NCBI RefSeq assembly: GCF_004963255.1
Contig: NZ_SUGA01000027.1
Location: forward strand, 24,573-88,572
Direction: 5' to 3'
Source: Mesorhizobium sp.
GTDB taxonomy: Bacteria > Pseudomonadota > Alphaproteobacteria > Rhizobiales > Rhizobiaceae
DNA: 64,000 nucleotides
Below are positions 1 to 7,584 of this stretch, piece after piece. Each line of letters begins with the position of its first letter. Position 1 is the first letter of the stretch. Position numbers and translations under genes: made by a program. The notes under the pieces were generated by a model. That model was not told where the DNA came from. It saw only the letters and a list, made by a program, of their open reading frames with translations, and did not search any database.

Positions 1-503
1 GCCACCGGCACCTCGACGACGCCTCTGTTGTAACGCACCAGCCAGATGTCGGCGCCGCCGCCCGGCGCCTTGCCGGCGCCGATGCTGACCTTGCCCTGCC
101 CGAGCGAAAGCTCCGGGCCCTGCGGGCGGCCGCCCTTGGCGATCAGCCCCTGGATCTCGCCCGACCGAGCACCGACGCCATCCGCGCGGCCATTCACCAC
201 CACCTGTGGCGTGAATGGCCCGTCGCGGCCGAGCGACGGCTCATAGGTCACCTGGCGGTCGGTGAATTCCTTGCGGCCAAAGGTGTCCTTCCAGCCGAGA
301 TAGTCCCAATAGGTGACGTTGAACGACAGCGCCAGCACACCCGGCTGGTCCTTGACCTTGATCAGGTTGGCATTGGCTGGCGGGCAGGACGAGCAGCCCT
401 GGCTGGTGAACAGCTCGACCACGGTCAATGGCTGGGCGGCCGCGGCACCGATCGTGGCCGCGAGCATCGCGCCGGCGAGCAGGCCTGTCTTCAATCCGGT
501 CAT
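1..503 (-). CDS. DUF1223 secreted thioredoxin-like protein, C-terminus cut by window edge
   Basis: The minus-strand frame stays open from an ATG at 503 to the window edge, giving 167 codons of a longer gene. The N-terminus looks like a signal peptide ending near AAAAQ, so the product is probably periplasmic. Then comes VELFTSQGCSSCPPAN, with the CxxC pair that marks the DUF1223 family, a thioredoxin-fold group of unknown function. Further on are the family-like stretches SFNVTYWDYLGW and TPQVVVNG. No stop codon is seen in the window. The family call is firm; the biological role is not known. The neighbouring ABM/NIPSNAP pair is on the same strand about 115 bases upstream, so co-transcription is possible but not shown. 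Confidence 0.88.
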   Translation of the reverse strand, partial: MTGLKTGLLAGAMLAATIGAAAAQPLTVVELFTSQGCSSCPPANANLIKVKDQPGVLALSFNVTYWDYLGWKDTFGRKEFTDRQVTYEPSLGRDGPFTPQVVVNGRADGVGARSGEIQGLIAKGGRPQGPELSLGQGKVSIGAGKAPGGGADIWLVRYNRGVVEVPV

Positions 504-619
504 GGGAAGCAATCTCCGTAGCGGGGTCATGCTCCCATTTCGCCAGCGCGGATCGCTTCGTTACAGGCTTCACCGGTTTGTGATTGCAGGCCGCTTCTTC
601 TCCGATCGCGGAAGAAGGC

Positions 620-964
620 TCATCCGTTCGCTGCGCGGCTATCTTGCGGCGCTTCGGCCCTTTCCGTCAGCCCGTAATCGCGCACGACCTGGGCGATCCG
701 CAGACGGTAGCCGGCAAAGATGCCGCCGCGGCCGGCTTTTTGCGCCTGGCGGTGCTCCTCGGTGTTGCGCCAGGCTTTCACCGCTTCCTCGTCGCGCCAG
801 AAGGACAGCGACAGCACCCGCTTCGGGTCGGTCAGGCTCTGGAAGCGCTCGACCGAGATGAAGCCGTCGATGCTTTCGAGCAGCGGCTTGAGCTCGGCGG
901 CGATGCCGAGATAGGCATCGCGCTTTCCTTCGGCCGGTTCGACCTCGAAGATGACAGCGATCAT
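620..964 (-). CDS. antibiotic biosynthesis monooxygenase (ABM) family protein
   Basis: This 114-residue protein starts MIAVIFEVEPAEGKRDAYL and contains SVERFQSLTDPKRVLSLSFW, the usual layout of the small ferredoxin-like alpha/beta-barrel ABM domain. ABM proteins act as dimers. Some are cofactor-free monooxygenases and many have no known substrate. Its ATG overlaps the stop codon of the upstream NIPSNAP gene (ATGA), so the two are translationally coupled and probably work together on one small molecule. The ArsR regulator is divergent from the pair. Substrate cannot be read from the sequence. Confidence 0.85.
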   Translation of the reverse strand: MIAVIFEVEPAEGKRDAYLGIAAELKPLLESIDGFISVERFQSLTDPKRVLSLSFWRDEEAVKAWRNTEEHRQAQKAGRGGIFAGYRLRIAQVVRDYGLTERAEAPQDSRAANG

Positions 965-1329
965 GCCTCTATTCCTTCCTTGACGGTCACGTCGGTGCGA
1001 AAGAGCTGCCTTGGACCGTGCGGCCCCGACACCAGCTTCAGGAAGACGCGATCTTCCTTCAAGATGAACTTCTCGCGCCTGGCGAACTCGTAATTTGCCT
1101 TGCCCGCGGGGTCGGCGGCAAGCCGCGCGCGATAGGCTTCGTAGGCGGCGAGGCTCTCGATGTTGTAGGCGGCATAGGCCGTGGTGGCCGAGCCTTCATG
1201 TGGCGCGTAATAGCCGATGAGCTCGGCGCCGCAGCGCGGAATGGCCTGGCCCCAGGCGCGCGCATATTGCTCGAAGGCCGCCTTGCCGAACGGGTCGATC
1301 TCATAGCGGATGAAGCAGGTGATGGTCAT
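961..1329 (-). CDS. NIPSNAP family protein
   Basis: The 122-residue product (MTITCFIRYEIDPFGKAAFE) has the NIPSNAP domain, a dimeric ferredoxin-like fold related to ABM domains, with a RYEIDP start and AYNIESLAAYEAYRA in the middle. The start at 1329 is chosen over one 30 bases upstream because GAGGAG lies seven bases before it. It is the first gene of a two-gene operon with the ABM gene (4-base overlap). The 171-base gap to the divergent ArsR gene holds two operator-like dyads. Function is unknown; a role in oxidising or sensing a small hydrophobic compound is inference. Confidence 0.85.
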   Translation of the reverse strand: MTITCFIRYEIDPFGKAAFEQYARAWGQAIPRCGAELIGYYAPHEGSATTAYAAYNIESLAAYEAYRARLAADPAGKANYEFARREKFILKEDRVFLKLVSGPHGPRQLFRTDVTVKEGIEA

Positions 1330-1408
1330 GTCGGTCTCCTCGTCGGTTTGCTTGCGCACATCGATGCTTCGACCGTGATCGAAACATCGCTGGCGCCCCC
1401 TGTGCTAG

Positions 1409-1482
1409 GCATTCTCCTGTCAGGAGCGTTTGCCGGGGCTGCTTGAGATGGCCGCAGAATAATGCTTCCCTGACGGGAATGC
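1409..1482. promoter_or_regulatory. two related operator-like dyads between NIPSNAP and arsR-type genes
   Basis: Site 1 (1409-1430) contains the perfect dyad CTCCTG-T-CAGGAG at 1414-1426. Site 2 (1464-1482) is GCTTCCCTGACGGGAATGC, a near-perfect dyad. The reverse complement of site 2 and site 1 share GCATTC, then GTCAGG, then AGC, in the same order. Site 2 ends 18 bases before the regulator's ATG; site 1 lies about 80 bases upstream of the NIPSNAP start. The arrangement suits autorepression plus control of the divergent operon by the ArsR protein. Binding is inferred, not shown. Confidence 0.5.
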
Positions 1483-1500
1483 TTCGATGAGGATCGAACC

Positions 1501-2172
1501 ATGCGTGAAGGACCCGATATCGCCCGCATTGCCAGCCTGGTCGGCGACCCGGCCCGCGCCAATATGCTGAACGCGCTGATGGGCGGCACCGCGCTGACGG
1601 CGTCGGAGCTGGCGCTGGAAGCCGGCGTGTCGCTGCCCACCGCTTCCTCGCATCTGTCGAAGCTGATGGAGGGCGGGCTGCTGACCTTGGCGAGCCAGGG
1701 CCGGCACCGCTATTACGGGCTCGCCAGCGCGCAGGTGGCGGGCATGATCGAGGCGATCATCGGCGTCGCCGAGGCGGTCGGTCCGAAGCGCGTGCGGCCG
1801 GGACCGCGCGACGCGGCCATGCGGGTGGCGCGGGTCTGCTACGACCACCTCGCCGGCGAGCAGGCGGTGGCGATGCTCGACCGGCTCTTCGACAAGAAGC
1901 TTCTGCTGCGCGACAACGAGATCCGGCTCTCGTCAGCCGGCGCCTCGCATTTTTCCGCGCTCGGCATCGACATCCAGGCCAAGGCGCGGCGGCCGGTGTG
2001 CCGCGCCTGCCTCGACTGGAGCGTGCGGCGCTCGCATCTCGCCGGCACGCTCGGCGCCGCCATCCTCGACAAGATCATCGCCGAGAAATGGGCCCGCCGC
2101 GAGAAAGACAGCCGCGCCGTGGTGTTCTCGCCCGGAGGAAAGCGGGAGTTCGAGAGGGTGTTTCTGTCCTAG
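1501..2172 (+). CDS. ArsR-family winged-helix transcriptional regulator
   Basis: This 223-residue protein has an N-terminal ArsR-type helix-turn-helix: DPARANMLNALMGG, then LTASELALEAGVSLPTASSHL as recognition region, then the wing GGLLTLASQGRHRYY. The second half is longer than a minimal ArsR protein and carries CRACLDWSVRRSHLAG, with two cysteines that could bind a metal or sense redox state. It is divergent from the NIPSNAP/ABM pair and probably regulates it through the dyads in the shared intergenic region. The start is the ATG preceded by GAGGATC. The inducer is unknown. Confidence 0.9.
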   Translation: MREGPDIARIASLVGDPARANMLNALMGGTALTASELALEAGVSLPTASSHLSKLMEGGLLTLASQGRHRYYGLASAQVAGMIEAIIGVAEAVGPKRVRPGPRDAAMRVARVCYDHLAGEQAVAMLDRLFDKKLLLRDNEIRLSSAGASHFSALGIDIQAKARRPVCRACLDWSVRRSHLAGTLGAAILDKIIAEKWARREKDSRAVVFSPGGKREFERVFLS

Positions 2173-2220
2173 GCGGACAATCTCGCGATGCTGGCGGGAC
2201 AGCGACGCTTGCTGCGCCAG

Positions 2221-4722
2221 CTAACTCCGCTTCAACGCCTTCCCCAGCTTGAAGAACTCCTTCCACGGATCGGCCTTCTTCAGTTGCGCCAGCGTCGTCT
2301 TACCCCCCAGCGGGAAGGCATTCGGCGGAAGACCCTTCTCGATCTCCGGCCAGGTCACCGGCATCGATATCGTGGCGCCCTTCTTGGCGCGCGAGGAATA
2401 GGGCGCGACGGTGGTCGAGCCGCGGCCGTTGCGCAGATAGTCGACGAAGATCTTTCCCGTGCGCGCCTTCTTCGACAGCGTCGCCGTGTAGCGGTCAGGC
2501 GCCGCCTGCTCCAGCGCGCGGGCGAAGTCGTGGGCAAAATCCTTGACCTCGTCCCATTCCGCCGAGGGCTTCAGCGGCACCAGCACATGATAGCCCTTTC
2601 CGCCGGAGGTCTTGACCAGGTTCAGCAGCGACAGCTCATCGAGTTGCTTGCGGATGTCGAGCGCCGCCTCGCGCACTTTGGAGACATCGACGCCTTCGTC
2701 CGGATCGAGGTCGAAGATGATCTGGTCCGGTTTCTCCAGAGCATCGATCGTCGAGCCCCAGATGTGGACTTCGACCACGCCATACTGGACCAGCGCCGCC
2801 AGCCCGTCGAAATCCTTGATGTAGAGGATCTCCTCGCCATCGGTCGGATCTTTCATGCGGGCGATCTTGTCGCTCATGCCGGGCGAGGCGTGTTTCTGGA
2901 AGAAGCGCTGGCCGTGGACGCCGTCCGGCGCGCGCACGAGGCTCAGCGGCCGGTTGACGACGAATTGCTCCATGCGCGGCCACACCAGCGCGTAGTGTTC
3001 GAGCAGGTCCTGTTTCGAAACCTTCTCGTCGGGCCACAGCAGCTTGTCGGGATGCGAGAGTTTAATCGATGTCTTCGCCGTTCCAGCCGAGGGCTTCGAC
3101 GGCGTCTTTGCGCCCGGCTTTGCCTGGCTCTCGGCCTTTTTCGGCTTTTCTTGCACGACTTCCTCCGCCGGCTTGTCCTCGCGCAGCCCCTGGAACGAGG
3201 CGTGGCGGATTATACGGTCGGATGTCCAGCTGCGGAACTCCACCTCGCCGACAAGCTCGGGCTTGACGAAGGTGAGCCCCTTGCCCTTCGGCACGGTCGC
3301 CGAGAAGGGCGATGTCTTCGCCTCGAGGCGATCGAGCTTCTTCTTCAAATCCGCCATCACCTTGCCGGAAAAGCCGGTGCCGACACGGCCGGCGTAATTG
3401 AGCTTGCCGCCTTCGTAATAGCCGACGAGAAGCGAGCGCACGCCCCGCCCGGTCTTGTCCGAAGGCAGATAGCCGCCGATGACGAATTCCTGCCGGAGCG
3501 TGCATTTTGACTTGATCCAGGTGAGCCCCCGCCCGCTGCGATAGGGCGCGTCGGCGCGCTTCGACACCACGCCTTCGAGGCCCATGCGGCAGACATGCTG
3601 CAGCATGACCTTGCCGGGCTCGTGGAAATGGTCGCTGAAGCGCAGCGCCGAATCTTCGGGCTGCTCGCCCAGCAGTTCGGCCAGCGCCTGCTTGCGCTCG
3701 ACCAGCGGCTCGCGGCGCAGATCCTCGCCGTCGAGCCGCATCAGGTCGAAGACATAATAGATGAAGCGGTCGGCGCGACGGGCCGACAGGTCCGCCTGCA
3801 GCAGGGGGAAGGACGACACGCCGCTGTCGGCCAGCACCACGACCTCGCCGTCGATGATGGCATCGCGGCATTTCAATCTGGCCACTGCGGCGGTGACCGG
3901 CCCCTCGAATTTGCCGGTCCAGTCGAGGCCGGCGCGGGTGAGCAGCCTGACCTCGCTGCCTTCGATCTGCGCCTGCATGCGATAGCCGTCGAATTTCACT
4001 TCATGCAGCCAGTCGTCGCCGGTGGGTGCTTCCTTCTCCAGCGTCGCCAGCTGCGGCTCGATGAATTCGAGGCGCCTAGCCTGCCCGGCTTTGGCCTTGC
4101 CGGCGGCCGGCCTGTTTGACTGCCAGACCTTCGGTGTCTGCCCCTTGGCCGCCTTGCCTTCGCCGACCTCCTCGATGGTCAGGCCCGATTTCACCGATTG
4201 CGGTTCTTCTTCGAGGATATCCTCGCCAGGACGGGCAGCGGCATCGTCGGATTTGATCAGCAGCCAGTTGTCGCGCTTCTCGCCGGGGCGCGGCCTCAGC
4301 CTGACCAGATGCCAGCGCCCGTTGAGCTTGTGGCCTTCGAGCTCGAAGTCGATATGGCCCTTCTTCATGCCCTGAGCGGGATCGCCATCCGGTGTCCATC
4401 TGCCCTCGTCCCAGACCAGGACCGAGCCGCCGCCATACTGGCCCTTCGGAATGGTGCCTTCGAAGGAGGCGTAGTCGATCGGGTGATCCTCGACATGCAC
4501 GGCCAGCCGCTTCTCATGCGGGTCGAGGCTCGGGCCGCGCGTCACCGCCCAGCTCCACAGCACGCCGTCGTGCTCCAGCCGGAAATCGTAATGAAGCCGC
4601 GTCGCGGCATGCTTCTGGACGACGAAGATGCCGCCGCCCTGCTTGCCGCGCTTCACCTTGCCGGCCGGCTCGGCGGTTTTCTTGAAGTCGCGCTTGGCGT
4701 GATATTGTTCGAGGCTGGCCAT
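2221..4722 (-). CDS. ligD: multidomain ATP-dependent DNA ligase LigD (NHEJ)
   Basis: LigD joins DNA double-strand breaks together with Ku. The 833-residue protein has three domains in order: a 3'-phosphoesterase at about 30-150 (KHAATRLHYDFRLEHDG), an ATP-dependent ligase with the adenylated lysine in KFDGYR at about residue 243, and a primase-polymerase domain from about 545 (SHPDKLLWPDE, then DLDPDEG with the metal-binding aspartates). This PE-ligase-polymerase order is seen in alphaproteobacterial LigD2-type proteins. A lysine/proline-rich linker (EKPKKAESQAKPGAK) joins ligase and polymerase. It lies 9 bases downstream of ku on the same strand, so the two form an operon, probably driven by the EcfG-type promoter before ku. 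Confidence 0.97.
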   Translation of the reverse strand: MASLEQYHAKRDFKKTAEPAGKVKRGKQGGGIFVVQKHAATRLHYDFRLEHDGVLWSWAVTRGPSLDPHEKRLAVHVEDHPIDYASFEGTIPKGQYGGGSVLVWDEGRWTPDGDPAQGMKKGHIDFELEGHKLNGRWHLVRLRPRPGEKRDNWLLIKSDDAAARPGEDILEEEPQSVKSGLTIEEVGEGKAAKGQTPKVWQSNRPAAGKAKAGQARRLEFIEPQLATLEKEAPTGDDWLHEVKFDGYRMQAQIEGSEVRLLTRAGLDWTGKFEGPVTAAVARLKCRDAIIDGEVVVLADSGVSSFPLLQADLSARRADRFIYYVFDLMRLDGEDLRREPLVERKQALAELLGEQPEDSALRFSDHFHEPGKVMLQHVCRMGLEGVVSKRADAPYRSGRGLTWIKSKCTLRQEFVIGGYLPSDKTGRGVRSLLVGYYEGGKLNYAGRVGTGFSGKVMADLKKKLDRLEAKTSPFSATVPKGKGLTFVKPELVGEVEFRSWTSDRIIRHASFQGLREDKPAEEVVQEKPKKAESQAKPGAKTPSKPSAGTAKTSIKLSHPDKLLWPDEKVSKQDLLEHYALVWPRMEQFVVNRPLSLVRAPDGVHGQRFFQKHASPGMSDKIARMKDPTDGEEILYIKDFDGLAALVQYGVVEVHIWGSTIDALEKPDQIIFDLDPDEGVDVSKVREAALDIRKQLDELSLLNLVKTSGGKGYHVLVPLKPSAEWDEVKDFAHDFARALEQAAPDRYTATLSKKARTGKIFVDYLRNGRGSTTVAPYSSRAKKGATISMPVTWPEIEKGLPPNAFPLGGKTTLAQLKKADPWKEFFKLGKALKRS

Positions 4723-4731
4723 TGCGGGCTC

Positions 4732-5592
4732 CTATGCGGACTTGCGCTTCGGCGCGGCCTTGGCCTTCGCTCGTTTGGTCGGCGCTTTGGAGGATGCTTT
4801 GCCGGCTTTGCCGTCGTCGGCGTTGAGGCTCTTCTTCAGCGCGTCGAACAGGTTAACGACATTGGACGGTTTCGGCGATGCCTTGGCCTTCGGCGCCTTT
4901 CTCCCGGCCTTCCTGGAGCGGACCAGCTCGAGCAGCGATTCCTCGTAGCGATCCCTGAACTTTGCAGGATCGAACTTCGCCTTCTTCTTGTCGATGATGT
5001 TCTCGGCGAGCCCGACCATCTCGCCGTCTAGCTTCGCGGACTGGATGTCGGCGAAGATCTGGGATGCCTCGCGAACCGTGTCTCCGTAGCGCAGCGTCGT
5101 CAGCAGCATGCCTTTGCCGAACGGCTCGATCATCGCCGGGCGCTCCCGCTGATAAAGCACGATGCGGGCGAGGCCGGCCATTTTCTTCTCGGCAAGCGCA
5201 TCGCGAATGACGGCGAAGGCCTCCTGCGAGACCTTGTCGGCGGGGGAGACGTAATAGGGCGTGTCGAGATAGACCTGGTCGATCGAGGCCTTGTCGACGA
5301 AACCGTCGAGATCGAGCGTGTGCGAGGACTCGATCTGGACCGCCTCGATATCCTCGTCCTCGATGCGGATGAATTCGTCCTTGCCGACCTCGAAACCCCT
5401 GACCTCCTCATCCTCTTCCAGCGGCTTGCCGCTTTTCTGGTCGACATAGATGCGCCGGACCCTGTTTCCGGTCTTGCGGTTGAGGATGTGGAAGGACACC
5501 TTTTCGGCGTGGGTGACGACGTTGCTCAGTTGGATGGCGCAGGTGACCAGTGAAAGCTTGAGATAACCGCTCCAGGCGGGGCGCGGCGCCAT
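4732..5592 (-). CDS. ku: Ku protein, NHEJ DNA-end binding
   Basis: Bacterial Ku is a homodimeric ring that threads onto broken DNA ends and recruits LigD. The product of 286 residues starts MAPRPAWSGYLKLSLVTCA, the canonical Ku N-terminus. The start at 5592 is favoured over one 39 bases upstream because AAGGAG lies eight bases before it and because the family begins there. The core ends near residue 220. The C-terminal tail is rich in lysine and alanine (SSKAPTKRAKAKAAP), as in other bacterial Ku tails that contact DNA or LigD. ligD follows at 9 bases. A candidate EcfG promoter is centred about 57 bases upstream of the start. Confidence 0.97.
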   Translation of the reverse strand: MAPRPAWSGYLKLSLVTCAIQLSNVVTHAEKVSFHILNRKTGNRVRRIYVDQKSGKPLEEDEEVRGFEVGKDEFIRIEDEDIEAVQIESSHTLDLDGFVDKASIDQVYLDTPYYVSPADKVSQEAFAVIRDALAEKKMAGLARIVLYQRERPAMIEPFGKGMLLTTLRYGDTVREASQIFADIQSAKLDGEMVGLAENIIDKKKAKFDPAKFRDRYEESLLELVRSRKAGRKAPKAKASPKPSNVVNLFDALKKSLNADDGKAGKASSKAPTKRAKAKAAPKRKSA

Positions 5593-5636
5593 GACGAACA
5601 CTCCTTGCAACATCGGGGCAGGATCGGACAAACCGA

Positions 5637-5662
5637 AACGGCTGGAACGCCGCTTCGGTTCC
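5637..5662 (-). promoter_or_regulatory. candidate EcfG (general stress sigma) promoter of ku-ligD
   Basis: On the minus strand the sequence reads GGAAC, 17 bases, CGTT. This fits the alphaproteobacterial EcfG/RpoE2 consensus (GGAAC-N16/17-CGTT). The CGTT element ends 45 bases before the ku start codon. Control of NHEJ genes by RpoE2 is established in Sinorhizobium, which supports the call. The same bases form a hairpin (AACCGAA and TTCGGTT) without a T-run, so a terminator is less likely. Confidence 0.6.
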
Positions 5663-5706
5663 CCGGGGAAGGAAGGCCGACGCCACGCGCCGGCCTTATC
5701 GTCAGG

Positions 5707-6213
5707 CTATTCGGCCGCCTGCAGGTTGATCTTGCTTTCGGCGATCTCGGTGAGCTTGCGGTCGGTCGCCTCTTCTTCCTTGAGGTTCTTGGCCAGAACA
5801 TTGGCGCAATCGCTGCGGCCGAGCTGCTTGGCCCAGGCGATCAGCGTGCCGTAGCGCGTTATCTCATAGTGTTCGACGGCCTGCGCCGAGGCGATCAGCG
5901 CCGCATCGAGGACTTCCTTGTCGTCGACATCGCCGCTCACCTCGTCGGCCTCCGCGAGGATGCCGTCGATGGCCGGGCAGTTGACCGTCTTGGCCTTGAC
6001 GCCATGCAGCTCGAACACCTGCTCGACCCGCTCGATGTGACCCTTGGTCTGCGTGAGATGCTTCTCGAAGCCGGCCTTCAACTGCGGATCGGTCGCCTTG
6101 TCGATCATCTTCGGCAGCGATTTCTCGATCTGCTTCTCGGCATAATAGATGTCGCGCAGCGTGTGGATGAAGAGATCGTCCAGTGTCTTGATGTCCTTCG
6201 AAAAGAAGCCCAT
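5707..6213 (-). CDS. YciE/YciF-type ferritin-like protein (DUF892)
   Basis: The 168-residue protein (MGFFSKDIKTLDDLFIHTLRD start) matches the DUF892 family: a four-helix ferritin-like bundle with acidic and histidine residues placed to bind a di-metal centre (YYAEKQI, HLTQTKGHIERVEQVFE, SAQAVEHYEITRYG). E. coli YciF is stress-induced; its exact activity is uncertain. Length is typical. It stands alone between ku and a 399-base gap, and a candidate EcfG promoter lies about 93 bases upstream, which would place it in the general stress regulon with ku-ligD. Confidence 0.92.
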   Translation of the reverse strand: MGFFSKDIKTLDDLFIHTLRDIYYAEKQIEKSLPKMIDKATDPQLKAGFEKHLTQTKGHIERVEQVFELHGVKAKTVNCPAIDGILAEADEVSGDVDDKEVLDAALIASAQAVEHYEITRYGTLIAWAKQLGRSDCANVLAKNLKEEEATDRKLTEIAESKINLQAAE

Positions 6214-6612
6214 GGCGGTTGCCTTTCCATGTTTCGCATTATCGGGAAGTTGCGCGGCGGGATAGCCGTCAACATGGCCGGGTTCATCCCGGCCCTTGCG
6301 GGATCAACGTCGTCTTCCGGGACAGGTTCCTGCTCGCCCGGTCGCGCGAAAGGAAATTTCCTGCCGCCGGGGGAAGGTGAAACGGAAGCGCGGCCAAGCG
6401 ACATCGGAACGAAACATATGTGATGCAAAAGTCACACGACGCGGAAAGGCGACGAAAGGCACCGAAACACCGCGAATCAGCCGCAATCCGGCCACGATGC
6501 AACGAGTTTCGGACCAGAAATTAACATCACGTTCACCGACTATTCACGCCTCGACGCTATGCTCTCGAACAATTCGGACGGGACATCCGAAAGCGGGACA
6601 GGGACAGTTAAA
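6214..6612. other. intergenic region upstream of yciF-type gene
   Basis: There is no convincing gene in these 399 bases. It holds the candidate EcfG promoter of the yciF-type gene (6306-6330, minus strand) and a short palindrome AGGAAATTTCCT near 6348. The right part is richer in A and T than the neighbourhood and may hold the promoter of the small ORF at 6613, but no clear -35/-10 pair is seen. Confidence 0.5.
6306..6330 (-). promoter_or_regulatory. candidate EcfG promoter of the yciF-type gene
   Basis: On the minus strand: GGAAC, 16 bases, CGTT, the EcfG/RpoE2 consensus with its usual spacing. CGTT ends about 93 bases upstream of the start codon at 6213. No other element in this gap resembles a promoter for that gene. 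Confidence 0.55.
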
Positions 6613-6759
6613 ATGAACTTCTGGAACCACATTACAGGCTACGCTGCCGCCATTCGCGAATTCGTCGCGCCGACCTATCGGCCGGAGCGCTATTACATGC
6701 GCGGCCCGGGGCCGGCCTGTGCGCGTCGCGGCAATTCGCTGGGCGTCAGCGCGAACTGA
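6613..6759 (+). CDS. small ORF, 48 residues, unknown
   Basis: An ATG at 6613 opens 48 codons (MNFWNHITGYAAAIREFV start). The product is basic and aromatic in its first two thirds, with APTYRPERYYM in the middle. No known family is recognised. The ribosome-binding site is weak (GGGACAG). A second tiny ORF starts two bases after its stop and shares a TYR-x-ER motif. It may be real because there is nothing else in this 780-base stretch, but coding cannot be shown from the sequence alone. Confidence 0.4.
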   Translation: MNFWNHITGYAAAIREFVAPTYRPERYYMRGPGPACARRGNSLGVSAN

Positions 6760-6761
6760 TC

Positions 6762-6887
6762 ATGACCCGCCAACGCGCCCACCACAGCCGCATCTGCCGG
6801 CCGGCCGCCGACCAGCGCGCCACCACCTATCGTGCCGAGCGCCTTGTGCTCGCCGCCAACTGGCGTGCGACAACGCCGCGACTTTGA
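6762..6887 (+). CDS. small ORF, 41 residues, unknown
   Basis: An ATG two bases after the preceding small ORF opens 41 codons (MTRQRAHHSRICRPAADQ start), arginine-rich, with ATTYRAERLVL resembling APTYRPERYYM of its neighbour. No family is recognised. Tight spacing suggests translational coupling if the first ORF is real. The high arginine content could also be a by-product of GC-rich non-coding DNA. Confidence 0.3.
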   Translation: MTRQRAHHSRICRPAADQRATTYRAERLVLAANWRATTPRL

Positions 6888-6925
6888 CGCCGCCGCCGGC
6901 TGGCTTAGTGTCTCCCTAGTTTGAC

Positions 6926-6968
6926 GCAATTCCGGACGGAAAACCGCTCACACTTTTCCTGGAATTGC
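6926..6968. repeat. 43-bp interspersed palindromic element (family D)
   Basis: Ends are GCAATTCC and GGAATTGC, with AAAACCGCT and CACTTTTCC inside. Near-identical copies lie at 23116-23159 and 52639-52682. It sits immediately before the DCC-family gene, and similarly before rsmI. Confidence 0.75.
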
Positions 6969-6997
6969 TTTTAGGGACACAAGCAGCCGGGGCCGCC

Positions 6998-7450
6998 ATG
7001 ACCGACCTGCCCGAACCGAACCGTCCCGCCTCTCCAAGCCAGGCCTATGACACCCGCCAGCCGCTGATCGTCTTCGACGGCGTCTGCGTGTTCTGCTCGG
7101 GTTTCGTCCAGCTCATCCTCAGGCTCGACCGGGAAAAGCGCTTCCGCTTCGCCACGGCGCAATCGCCGTTCGGCGAGTCGCTGTTTCGCCGGCACGATCT
7201 TCAAACCGACGATTATGACAGCAACCTCGCCATCATAGACGGCGCCCCCTTCACCAAGCTCGACAGTTTCGTCGCGGTCATGGCCGCGCTCGGCTGGCCT
7301 TGGCGCGCCGCGAAGGCGCTGCTCATCCTGCCGCGTCCGCTGCGCGACTGGCTCTACGACCGCGTCGCCAGGAACCGCTACGCGCTGTTCGGCCGCAAGG
7401 ACAGTTGCGAGATTCCTTCGGCTGAGTTGCGGGAGCGGCTGATCGGCTAA
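6998..7450 (+). CDS. DCC-family thiol-disulfide oxidoreductase (DUF393)
   Basis: The 150-residue product carries IVFDGVCVFCSGFVQLILR near its N-terminus. The DGVCxxC motif defines the DUF393/DCC family, a thioredoxin-like group thought to do thiol-disulfide exchange. Further family features are RFRFATAQSP and the C-terminal LYDRVARNRYALFGRKDSC. I chose the ATG at 6998; a TTG at 6965 is in frame but lies inside a repeat element. No gene partner is evident. Substrate is unknown. Confidence 0.88.
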   Translation: MTDLPEPNRPASPSQAYDTRQPLIVFDGVCVFCSGFVQLILRLDREKRFRFATAQSPFGESLFRRHDLQTDDYDSNLAIIDGAPFTKLDSFVAVMAALGWPWRAAKALLILPRPLRDWLYDRVARNRYALFGRKDSCEIPSAELRERLIG

Positions 7451-7553
7451 AGCGCGTCGCGATCTTTCAGATTCGCTCCATGCACTTTAGGTTTTTGATT
7501 TTACGCATGTCTTTTTCCCGAAACCGGTTCCCACTTTTGGGAGACATGCTTTA
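7451..7553. repeat. interspersed repeat with palindromic end (family D, long form)
   Basis: It starts AGCGCGTCGCGATCTTTCAG and ends in a palindrome from GCATGTCT (7505) to AGACATGC (7549), with AAACCGGTTCCC and CACTTTTGGG inside. Partial relatives lie at 11351-11400, 24063-24109, 58561-58679 and, in the other orientation, 61745-61850. It lies between two convergent genes and may also end transcription. Confidence 0.7.
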
Positions 7554-7584
7554 AGATCGGCGGGCTGGCCGGGCTGATAGTGCG

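Noticed and set aside
5631..5660. Hairpin between yciF-type and ku genes taken as a terminator
   Set aside because: The stem has no T-run on either strand and its bases are better explained as an EcfG promoter with correct spacing to ku.
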